Origin: Bradyrhizobium sp. sGM-13
Lineage (GTDB): Bacteria > Pseudomonadota > Alphaproteobacteria > Rhizobiales > Xanthobacteraceae
Reading direction: 5' to 3'
Assembly (NCBI RefSeq): GCF_018398875.1
Contig: NZ_JAGWDK010000012.1
Span: 124,001 to 188,000, forward strand
DNA: 64,000 nt
Within the stretch, counting starts at the first letter, position 1. Each line of letters starts with the position of its first letter. Below are positions 16,946-24,544 of this stretch, in pieces. Under the pieces are notes generated by a model. It ran no database searches and was not told where the DNA came from. It saw only the letters and a program-made list of their open reading frames with translations. The position numbers and the translations under genes were made by a program.

Positions 16946-18577
16946 TCAATCCGCCGGCTGGAACGAATCTGCGCGCGCCATCGCCCATGCATCGCGGAAG
17001 CGCGGATCCTGGGTGCCTTCGATCAACTCGCCCGGACGTAGCTGTGGATAGAGTTGCGCGAATGACAACGTGTCATTCGTGGAGGATCGCTGCGAGAAGT
17101 GGATCGGCCGCAATTGCCGCGGATGATCGAGGCCGGCTGCGGCGATAAGCTCGGACAGGGCGTGCAGGGTAGCGTGGTGATAATTGTAGACCCGTGCGGT
17201 CTTGTCCGGCACCACCAGCGCGCGGGCGCGAAGCGGATCCTGGGTGCTCACGCCGGTCGGGCATCGATCGGTATGGCAGCTCAGCGACTGGATGCAGCCG
17301 AGCGCGAACATGAACCCGCGCGCAGAATTGCACCAGTCGGCGCCGATCGCCATCGCACGCGCCATGTCGAATGCGGTCGCGATCTTGCCGGCGGCACCGA
17401 TCTTGACGCGGTCACGCGCATTGATGCCGATCAGTGCATTATGGACGAAATTGACGCCCTCCCGCATCGGCATGCCCAAATGGTCCATGAATTCCAGCGG
17501 CGCAGCGCCGGTGCCGCCTTCATTGCCGTCCACCACGATGAAATCAGGATATATCCCGGTCTGAACCATCGCCTTGCAGATCGCCAGGAATTCCCAGGGA
17601 TGACCGACGCACAGCTTGAACCCGGCCGGCTTGCCGCCGGATAGTCGCCGCATCTCGCCGATGAAAACCATCATTTCCAGCGGCGTCGAGAACGCGCGGT
17701 GCGTGGCCGGAGAAATGCAATCCTCGCCCATAGGGACACCGCGAATTTTGGAGATCTCTTCAGAGACCTTGGCCGCCGGAAGGACCCCGCCATGTCCGGG
17801 CTTGGCGCCCTGGCTGACCTTGAGTTCGACCATCTTGATCTGATCGTCGCTGGCGATGCGGGCAAATTCCTCCGGGTTGAACGAGCCGTCGCGGTTGCGG
17901 CAGCCGAAATAGCCCGAGCCGATTTCCCAGATGATGTCACCGCCGTGTTCGCGGTGGTAAGGACTGACGCCGCCCTCACCGGTGTCATGCGCAAAACTGC
18001 CCTTCTTCGCACCGGCATTCAGCGCCCGCACCGCGTTGGGGCTAAGCGCGCCAAAACTCATCGCCGAGATGTTGAAGACCGAGGCCGAGTACGGCTTGGT
18101 GCAATCCGGACCACCGATGGTGACGCGAAATTGCTCGACGGCACGAGCCTTCGGCGCCATCGAATGGTGCATCCATTCATAACCATCGCGATAGACGTCC
18201 TCCTGGGTGCCGAACGGCCGCTTGTCGAGCACCATCTTGGCGCGCTGATAGACCAGAGCGCGGGTGTCGCGGGAGAACGGCATGCCGTCCTTCTCGCTCT
18301 CGAAGAAGTACTGCCGTATCTCCGGACGAATTTCTTCGAGCAAGAAACGAATGTGCGCCGAGATCGGATAATTGCGCAACACCGCGTGGTTCTTCTGCAG
18401 GAGATCGCGAATGCCCAGCAACGTAAGCGCGCCGAAGACCACGATCGGCAGCAGCAGCAACTCCCACACTTTCAGATTATTGTCGAAGATCCCGATGCCG
18501 ATGAGCAGTGCCGTGACGACGGCGCAGATTGTCAGCACGATGTAGCGTGGCGAGAACGGAAGCAGCAGCGTCTCCAT
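16946..18577 (-). CDS. FMN-binding glutamate synthase family protein
   Basis: Protein of 543 aa. Two membrane helices (about 10-27 and 35-55) precede a glutamate synthase-like alpha/beta barrel with FNISAMSFGALSPNAVRALN, GEGGVSPYH, the GSGYFGCRNRDG segment, VDGNEGGTGAAPLEF and the cysteine-rich stretch GCIQSLSCHTDRCPTGVSTQDP for the 3Fe-4S cluster. It lacks the glutaminase domain of GltB, so it uses another ammonia or glutamine source or serves a different FMN reaction. The membrane anchor suggests a cytoplasmic-face location. It stands alone, with tandem repeats upstream (18633-18686). Confidence 0.9.
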   Translation of the reverse strand: METLLLPFSPRYIVLTICAVVTALLIGIGIFDNNLKVWELLLLPIVVFGALTLLGIRDLLQKNHAVLRNYPISAHIRFLLEEIRPEIRQYFFESEKDGMPFSRDTRALVYQRAKMVLDKRPFGTQEDVYRDGYEWMHHSMAPKARAVEQFRVTIGGPDCTKPYSASVFNISAMSFGALSPNAVRALNAGAKKGSFAHDTGEGGVSPYHREHGGDIIWEIGSGYFGCRNRDGSFNPEEFARIASDDQIKMVELKVSQGAKPGHGGVLPAAKVSEEISKIRGVPMGEDCISPATHRAFSTPLEMMVFIGEMRRLSGGKPAGFKLCVGHPWEFLAICKAMVQTGIYPDFIVVDGNEGGTGAAPLEFMDHLGMPMREGVNFVHNALIGINARDRVKIGAAGKIATAFDMARAMAIGADWCNSARGFMFALGCIQSLSCHTDRCPTGVSTQDPLRARALVVPDKTARVYNYHHATLHALSELIAAAGLDHPRQLRPIHFSQRSSTNDTLSFAQLYPQLRPGELIEGTQDPRFRDAWAMARADSFQPAD

Positions 18578-18632
18578 GGAACCCCCTCACCCAAATTATC
18601 CTTGCCGGACGGCAGCTTAGTCCAATCGCCGG

Positions 18633-18686
18633 AACGGGCGCTACACGGTATACAACGGGCGATACAACGGGCGCTACACGATATAC
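18633..18686. repeat. Short tandem repeat upstream of the glutamate synthase-like gene
   Basis: Two 21-bp units (18633-18653 and 18666-18686) differ at one base and share the core AACGGGCGCTACACG. They are joined by a truncated 12-bp unit (18654-18665) with no spacer. The array lies 56-109 bp before the start at 18577, in likely promoter DNA. Confidence 0.7.
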
Positions 18687-18945
18687 GGAGCGACCTTCAC
18701 GGAAGTGACGGCGACTTGAAAAAATAAACGGGATGCTCCCGGTCCGAATAAACCTGTCGCCTTTTTGCAGTGCGGCGCAATGGCGTAGAGACGAGTGCAG
18801 TCCTTGCCGCACAACCTCGTAGCGCACCGGCACGCACGCTCTGTCGATCGTCGCGTCGGCAACGAGCCGAGCGACGTTACGGGAGGGTTATAGCAGTGAG
18901 GGAACGGGGTGGGCTACTGGGCCGCGAACAACGATCTATCACCAC

Positions 18946-19068
18946 GTCGTCCCTGCGAAAGCAGGGACCCATAACCACAGACAGGAATGATTACGCCGAG
19001 GCGGTGGCCCCGGCGTAGTTAAGCAACAAGCATTTGTGGCTATGGGTCCCTGCTTTCGCAGGGACGAC
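18946..19068. repeat. ~120-bp palindromic repeat, copy 2
   Basis: Same ends as copy 1 but with the core CCTGCGAAAGCAGG and its inverse CCTGCTTTCGCAGG. It ends 19 bp before the stop of the ferredoxin reductase gene. Confidence 0.85.
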
Positions 19069-19086
19069 AGCGGATGAATTGAACCC

Positions 19087-19860
19087 TCAGCGCTCGACGA
19101 ACGCTTTTTCAATCACGAAATGACCGGGCTTGTTGCCGCTGCCTTCGATGAAGCCGCCGGATTCGAACATCTGCTTCAGCTCTTCCAGCATGGCCGGGCT
19201 GCCGCACATCATGATGCGATCGGTCTCGATATTGAGCGGCGGCTGGTGGATGTCGTTGAACAACTGCTCGGATGAGATCAGGTCGGTGATGCGGCCGCGA
19301 TTACGGAACGGTTCGCGCGTCACGGTCGGATAGTACAAGAGCTTCTCCGACAGCAGCGGCCCGAACAACTCGTCGTCGCGCAGCTTGGCGACCAGATCTT
19401 CACCATAAGCAAGTTCGGAGACCTGACGGCAGCCGTGAACGAGCACGATGGTCTCGAACCGCTCATAGACGTCGGGGTCCTTGATCAGGCTGGCGAACGG
19501 CGCAAGGCCCGTGCCGGTCGACAGCAGCAGCAAGCGCTTGCCCGGAATCAGATTGTCGGTGATCAGCGTGCCGGTCGCCTTGCGGCCGACCAGAATCTCG
19601 TCGCCCTCGCGGATCTTCTGCAGCTTCGAGGTCAACGGCCCGTCCGCAACCTTGATGGAGAAGAACTCGAGCTCTTCCTCGTGATTGGCGCTCGCCATGC
19701 TGTAAGCGCGCAGCAGCGGCCGGCCCTCGACCTCGAGGCCGATCATCGCGAACTGGCCGTTCTGGAAGCGGAAACCGGAATCGCGGGTGGCCCGGAAGCT
19801 GAAAAGCGTATCGGTCCAGTGGCGGACAGAAAGAACTTTCTCTCTATAGAACGCACTCAT
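19087..19860 (-). CDS. Ferredoxin-NADP reductase
   Basis: Protein of 257 aa: an FAD domain with RAYSMAS (flavin-binding Arg-Tyr-Ser) and an NADP domain with STGTGLAPFASLIKD, CGSPAML and the C-terminal aromatic FVER. It is the bacterial subclass of plant-type FNR that passes electrons between NADPH and ferredoxin or flavodoxin. The ATG at 19860 (SAFYREKVLSV) matches usual family starts; the frame open to 19959 adds an atypical extension. It stands alone here. Confidence 0.93.
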   Translation of the reverse strand: MSAFYREKVLSVRHWTDTLFSFRATRDSGFRFQNGQFAMIGLEVEGRPLLRAYSMASANHEEELEFFSIKVADGPLTSKLQKIREGDEILVGRKATGTLITDNLIPGKRLLLLSTGTGLAPFASLIKDPDVYERFETIVLVHGCRQVSELAYGEDLVAKLRDDELFGPLLSEKLLYYPTVTREPFRNRGRITDLISSEQLFNDIHQPPLNIETDRIMMCGSPAMLEELKQMFESGGFIEGSGNKPGHFVIEKAFVER

Positions 19861-20149
19861 GTGTTTTCGTTTTTCCTGACGTCTCGATGTAGAACGTTTC
19901 GGTCTTCGGGCCTCAAAGTGCCAAAAATCAGCGAAATCATCGGCGCTTTGCCGCTTCATTTGCGCACAGCAGACACATAGTCAATATGACCTGCAGCACA
20001 ATTGAGAACTCGGAATGGCTGTCGGTCTAATTTGCAAAAAGGTTCGATCGTCTTCGTTAACGCTTTCTCGCGCAATTAACTTGCTGAATTCGGCGCCGAT
20101 CTGGCAATAAAAGACTAGGACGAATTAAGAACGTTTCAAAAGAGATCGC

Positions 20150-21148
20150 ATGCGAAGCCCATCAGAGTTTCGAACGGGAAAACCGGGCTTCTATCCGGAC
20201 CAGGCGGTCTATGCAGAGTTTGCGGCTGCCGAATTCAGGCTGACATTTCGCGACCTCGACGGCGGCTCGGGATTGATCTTCAGCATCGCCGCGCGCGACA
20301 GGCTGCTTCATTTCGGCGCCGGCCGATGCTCCTGGTATCCGCAGAACAATGCGACGGCTTCGACGCTGGCGTCGGACAAGTTCTTTGCCAGCAGGATTCT
20401 GCGAGACGCCGGAGTGCCCGCGCTCGGCGGCGAGTATTTCTTCCTGCACGACCGCCACCGCGCTCATCGCCCGGCCGGCCATGAACGCAGCGACGCGATT
20501 GCCTGCTTCAAGGCATTGGGTGGGTCGGTCTTCGTCAAGCCGCTCACAGGGGCGCGCGGCGATTTCGCGCAGGCGATTCATAGCGAAGCGGCGCTCGTTC
20601 GCTATCTCGATGAGGTGATGAAATACTATGACGCCGTTCTGATCCAGCCGATCGTCGATGGCACCGAGTATCGCGTTTTCCTGCTCGACGATGACGCGCT
20701 CTACTGCGCGCGAAAACGCCCGCCGTTGATCTCGGGCGACGGCGTGCGCACGTTCCGCGAACTGCTGACGGCCCACAATGACGCTTTGCGGGCCCGCGGC
20801 CTTTCGCCGGCTTCGCTGGCCGATCACGACCCGTCACTCGACACCGTTCCGGCAAATGGCGAACGGCGCGAGATGCCCGGGCGGATGAATCTCAGTGCTG
20901 GCGGCACGATGGTGCTGGCGGATGCACCGTCCGAGGGGGCCATCGTGCTGGCGCGGCAGGCCGCGCGCGCGATCGGACTTCGCGTAGCGGCCATCGACAT
21001 GTTCGTAGATATCGGTGGCCAACCGGATTCCATGCAAGTCATCGAGGTCAACTCCAACCCGGCCATCCGGCTGCTGGAGGATTCCAACCGCGGCGACCTA
21101 ATCCTGAAGATCTGGCATCACACCTTCTCGACGATGGGATTGCTCTAG
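20150..21148 (+). CDS. ATP-grasp ligase, cyanophycin synthetase-like
   Basis: Protein of 332 aa resembling the ATP-grasp domain of cyanophycin synthetase. Visible elements: TASTLASDKFFASRILRDAG (Lys77), FVKPLTGARG (Lys130), the Arg-rich YRVFLLDDDALYCARKRPP, the family-typical ISGDGVRTFREL (194-204), IDMF (Asp283) and EVNSNP (Glu299, Asn301; Mg binding). It should activate a carboxylate as acyl phosphate and join it to an amine. It lacks the CphA N-terminal and Mur ligase domains, but a Mur ligase gene follows directly: its GTG overlaps the last base of this gene. Likely a peptide-bond-forming enzyme; substrates unknown. Confidence 0.82.
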   Translation: MRSPSEFRTGKPGFYPDQAVYAEFAAAEFRLTFRDLDGGSGLIFSIAARDRLLHFGAGRCSWYPQNNATASTLASDKFFASRILRDAGVPALGGEYFFLHDRHRAHRPAGHERSDAIACFKALGGSVFVKPLTGARGDFAQAIHSEAALVRYLDEVMKYYDAVLIQPIVDGTEYRVFLLDDDALYCARKRPPLISGDGVRTFRELLTAHNDALRARGLSPASLADHDPSLDTVPANGERREMPGRMNLSAGGTMVLADAPSEGAIVLARQAARAIGLRVAAIDMFVDIGGQPDSMQVIEVNSNPAIRLLEDSNRGDLILKIWHHTFSTMGLL

Positions 21149-22464
21149 TGTTCGACCTGCCGAAATATGGCGACGGCGTCTGCCTCGCGCGCATGGCCGA
21201 GCTGTTGGACATGCTGGCCGTCGATCGCGCCCGGCTGCGGCGCATCTCGGTGGTGGTGACCGGCTCTAATGGCAAAGGCAGCACGGCGGCGATGTGCGCT
21301 CGAATCGGCCGCGCTTACGGTTTGCGCACGGGTCTCTTCACTTCCCCGCATCTGTTTCGTTTCAACGAACGGATACAGGTCGACAACGTCGAAATCGACG
21401 ACGACGCGCTCGCCCTTCTGAAGCGTAAGGTAGCGGCGGTGGTCGCCGACGTCTCGAGCCGTCGCGGTGAACAATTCGGCGCTTTCGAAGCGCTGTTCGC
21501 GCTCGCCTGCTTGCACTTCCAGAAGAGCGAATGCGATTTCGCAGTGTTCGAAGCCGGCATCGGCGGACGCTACGATCCAGTCCGCCTGATCGGCGCGCGC
21601 GAGACCTGCGTCACGTCGGTCGATTTCGAGCACGTCGATCTGCTCGGCAACTCGCTTGAACTGATCGCTTCCGACAAAAGCGACGCTTGCGCCGCCGGCG
21701 GCACGATCGTGTACGGCGAAAACTGTCGCGACCTGCGGCGACATATCGTCGAGTATAATCGCTGGCGCGGCTGCACCCCACTGTTCGTCCGTGACGAGAT
21801 CAGTGTCGACAACGAGGCCCAATCCGCGTCAGGGCAGCATTTCGATTTCCAGTTCGGCTATCATGATTTTCGCCGCATCGAAGTGAGCCTGCCCGGTACG
21901 TTTCAGTTCAACAACGCCGCCATCGCAACGACGCTGTTCCTGCTCTGGCTGCAACGCGAGCATCCGCGCAAGGCTCCCGATCGCATCGAAGCAGCAATAC
22001 GCGCCGGCCTGCGCAACGTACGCTGGCCCGGCCGCCTGGAGGTCATCCAGCAAGACCCGCTCACGGTGATCGATGTCGGCCATACGCCGGACGGCATCCG
22101 GCAATCGCTCGCGAGCCTCACGGCTATTCATGGCCGCGACGATTGGATTCTCGTCACTGGCGCCTCGCACGACAAGAAGGCCGACGAGATCGTCGACGCG
22201 CTGACGCCATCGTTCGATACGATCATCTGCACGGCGGCGCACCACAAGGGCGCGGACCCGCAAACCATCGCCGCCGCCGCGCGACTTGGCAATTCCAACG
22301 CAACCCTTCATGTCGCGGCGACAATCGCGGATGCCGTGAGGCTCTCGCAGGAGATGGCTCTGGAACAAAAGCGCAGAGTGTATGTGGCGGGCGGATTATT
22401 CCTGGCGGTCGAATACGCAACCGTCGCAAAGGGCGGCCGCGCGGAGGATTTGGAGTTTTTCTGA
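21148..22464 (+). CDS. Mur ligase family protein, FolC-like
   Basis: Protein of 438 aa with the FolC/Mur ligase order: P-loop GSNGKGST (39-46), LFTSPHLFRFNERIQ, FEAGIGGRYDPVRL, HVDLLGNSLELIASDKSD, RWPGRLEVI, and the C-terminal DVGHTPDGI in place of the FolC DGAHNP. The GTG start overlaps the stop of the ATP-grasp gene by one base, so the two are coupled. FolC adds glutamates to folate, but pairing with an ATP-grasp ligase is reminiscent of cyanophycin synthetase, where both domains are fused. The altered C-terminal motif argues against a housekeeping FolC. Confidence 0.82.
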   Translation: MFDLPKYGDGVCLARMAELLDMLAVDRARLRRISVVVTGSNGKGSTAAMCARIGRAYGLRTGLFTSPHLFRFNERIQVDNVEIDDDALALLKRKVAAVVADVSSRRGEQFGAFEALFALACLHFQKSECDFAVFEAGIGGRYDPVRLIGARETCVTSVDFEHVDLLGNSLELIASDKSDACAAGGTIVYGENCRDLRRHIVEYNRWRGCTPLFVRDEISVDNEAQSASGQHFDFQFGYHDFRRIEVSLPGTFQFNNAAIATTLFLLWLQREHPRKAPDRIEAAIRAGLRNVRWPGRLEVIQQDPLTVIDVGHTPDGIRQSLASLTAIHGRDDWILVTGASHDKKADEIVDALTPSFDTIICTAAHHKGADPQTIAAAARLGNSNATLHVAATIADAVRLSQEMALEQKRRVYVAGGLFLAVEYATVAKGGRAEDLEFF

Positions 22465-22554
22465 ACGTAGCGCACAATCCGTGCAGTCGAACGGCTTTTC
22501 CGCGGCCAAGGGCACCGGAAACGCCAGAATGCGACACCGAGGGGAGAGAACACC

Positions 22555-23556
22555 ATGAGCGACACCGTCAATCGTCAGATCCTGCTGGTCGAAAAGCCCA
22601 CCGGCAAGCTCGGGCAAGAGCATTTCAAGATGGTCCAGGGCACGGTGCCCGAACCGAAGGATGGCGAGGTGCTGGTGCGGACGCGCTATATTTCGCTGGA
22701 TGCCGCCAACCGCGCGTGGATGCACGGTGCCACCTATCGCGCGGCCGTCGAAGCCAACACGGTGATGGCTGGTGGTAGCATCGCGGAGGTTGTCGCCTCG
22801 AAGGCTTTAAGCCTCGCGCCGGGCGATATCGTGTTCGGCGACACCGGCTGGCAGGATTATGCCGCCGTACCGGCAAAGCATCTGAACAAGATGCCGAAGA
22901 TGGAGCCGATGACGCATCTGCTCAGCGTCTACGGCATCGCCGGCCTAACCGCCTATTTTGGTCTCCTGCATGTCGGCAAGCCGAAGCAAGGCGAGACCGT
23001 CGTCGTGTCGGCTGCCGCCGGCTCCGTCGGATCGATCGTCGGGCAAATCGCCAAGATCAAGGGCTGCAACGTCATCGGCATTGCCGGCGGCAAGGACAAG
23101 TGCCAGTGGCTCACGTCCGAACTCGGCTTTGACGCCGCCGTCAATTACAAGGACGGCGCCACCTTCAAGGCGTTGCGATCGGCAGCGCCGAAGGGCATCG
23201 ACGTCTATTTCGACAATGTCGGCGGCGAGATTCTCGAAGCCTGCCTTTCGCTGATGAACAACCGCGGCCGCATCGCCTGCTGCGGCGCGATTTCGCAATA
23301 TGACGGCGTACCGTCGGCCCACGGTCCGCGCGGCGTCCCCGGCCTGATTGTGGTGAAGCGCCTCGTCATGCAAGGCTTCATCGTGATGGACTTTATGGAC
23401 CAGAGCGCCGCGGCGCTGGCCGATCTGCAGTCCTGGGTCGCTTCCGGCAAATTGAAGGTGCAGGAGGACGTGATCGACGGAATCGAGAACACGCCGAAAG
23501 CGCTGATCGGCCTGCTTGCCGGCGAGAACCGCGGCAAGAGGATGGTGAAGGTGTAA
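22555..23556 (+). CDS. NADP-dependent MDR-family oxidoreductase (CurA/PTGR-like)
   Basis: Protein of 333 aa in the zinc-free medium-chain dehydrogenase/reductase group (prostaglandin reductase or CurA type). Features: RYISLDAANRAWM near the N-terminus, TGWQDYA, the NADP-binding VSAAAGSVGSIVGQIAK, and DVYFDNVGGEILEACL. It reduces alpha,beta-unsaturated carbonyls. A strong GGGGAGAGA precedes the ATG. The gap from the Mur ligase gene (90 bp) leaves co-transcription open. Confidence 0.9.
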   Translation: MSDTVNRQILLVEKPTGKLGQEHFKMVQGTVPEPKDGEVLVRTRYISLDAANRAWMHGATYRAAVEANTVMAGGSIAEVVASKALSLAPGDIVFGDTGWQDYAAVPAKHLNKMPKMEPMTHLLSVYGIAGLTAYFGLLHVGKPKQGETVVVSAAAGSVGSIVGQIAKIKGCNVIGIAGGKDKCQWLTSELGFDAAVNYKDGATFKALRSAAPKGIDVYFDNVGGEILEACLSLMNNRGRIACCGAISQYDGVPSAHGPRGVPGLIVVKRLVMQGFIVMDFMDQSAAALADLQSWVASGKLKVQEDVIDGIENTPKALIGLLAGENRGKRMVKV

Positions 23557-23620
23557 CCCGAGCAGAGCGGCACTCTGCGACGGCGAATTTCCGGTAGGGC
23601 GGCGGCGGGGGGTCTGGCTA

Positions 23621-24403
23621 ATGGCTGAAATTCGCTTCGATGACGGCGCCAGCTATGAGCGCATGATGGGCGTCTGGAGCCGACTCGCCGGCGAGATCTT
23701 TGTCGATTGGCTGGCCCCGCCGATGGGCGTGCGATGGATCGACGTCGGCTGCGGCAACGGTGCCTTCACCGACATCCTGGTCGAGCGATGCGCCCCAGTG
23801 GACGTTCAGGGTATTGATCCGTCCGAAGGGCAACTTGCATTTGCACGCAGCAGACTTGCGGCGCGCCTGGCGAAGTTTCGCCAAGGCGACGCCATGGCGC
23901 TTCCCTTTCCCGCTGACAGCTTCGATGCCGCCGTCATGGCGTTGGTCCTGGTATTCGTTCCCGATCCAGCCAAAGGCGTCGAGGAAATGGTTCGAGTGGT
24001 CAGCCCGGGCGGCACAGTCGCGGCCTACATGTGGGACATGTTGGGTGGCGGATTTCCCCTGGATCCGGTCCACGTCGAGATGCGTGCGATGGGTCTTGCG
24101 CCTCCACGCCCGTCGCGGATGGACGCATCCACAATGCCAGCGCTGCAGGACTTGTGGACAGGTGCCGGTCTCGAGGCCGTGGAGACGCGGGAGATCTCGG
24201 TACAGCGGACTTTTGCGCATTTCGACGAATTCTGGAAAATTAACCTGGAAGCCCCTTCGATCGCCCCCATCATTGCCACGATGGAATCTGCAGACGCAGA
24301 AGCACTCAAGAGGCGGGGGCGCACTCGCCTCCATGAGGATGCGGGGGGACGCATCATTTGTGACGCGCGCGCGCATGCGATAAAGGGACGCCGGCCGAAG
24401 TAA
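23621..24403 (+). CDS. Class I SAM-dependent methyltransferase
   Basis: Protein of 260 aa with SAM motif I DVGCGNGAFT, motif II GIDPSEGQLAFA, the GDAMALPFPADSFDA segment and VMALVLVFVPDP, the UbiE/type-11 pattern. The C-terminal part has no clear substrate motif. It lies 64 bp after the MDR reductase on the same strand; functional linkage is possible but not shown. Confidence 0.88.
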   Translation: MAEIRFDDGASYERMMGVWSRLAGEIFVDWLAPPMGVRWIDVGCGNGAFTDILVERCAPVDVQGIDPSEGQLAFARSRLAARLAKFRQGDAMALPFPADSFDAAVMALVLVFVPDPAKGVEEMVRVVSPGGTVAAYMWDMLGGGFPLDPVHVEMRAMGLAPPRPSRMDASTMPALQDLWTGAGLEAVETREISVQRTFAHFDEFWKINLEAPSIAPIIATMESADAEALKRRGRTRLHEDAGGRIICDARAHAIKGRRPK

Positions 24404-24502
24404 GTCACTGCGAGCTAACAGCTCGTCCCCATCCAATGCGAGACCCTCCGACATTGGTTGTGAACGGACTGCGCACATGGCAGCGCACGACAATCCTAGA
24501 TA

Positions 24503-24523
24503 GTCCCGGCTCAAGGCCGGGAC
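24503..24523. terminator. Hairpin between convergent genes
   Basis: An 8-bp stem (GTCCCGGC with GCCGGGAC) and a 5-base loop lie between the stops of the methyltransferase and RND permease genes. There is no T-run, so it is either a weak terminator or a fragment of a palindromic repeat. Confidence 0.4.
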
Positions 24524-24544
24524 GAGGAAATCGAAATCTCGCAC

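Larger units (their letters stand above)
18578..19086. other. Intergenic region with tandem repeat and palindromic repeat
   Basis: A 509-bp gap between two minus-strand genes. It contains a short tandem repeat (18633-18686) and a palindromic repeat (18946-19068). The open frames here are not convincing as genes. Confidence 0.6.

Noticed and set aside
17699..18727. A 342-aa plus-strand open frame
   Set aside because: Opposite strand of the glutamate synthase-like gene, with no recognisable motif.
21148..22464. Housekeeping folylpolyglutamate synthase (folC)
   Set aside because: The C-terminal DGAHNP motif is replaced by DVGHTPDG, and the gene is coupled to an ATP-grasp ligase rather than accD or other folate neighbours; a simple folC call would overstate the evidence.
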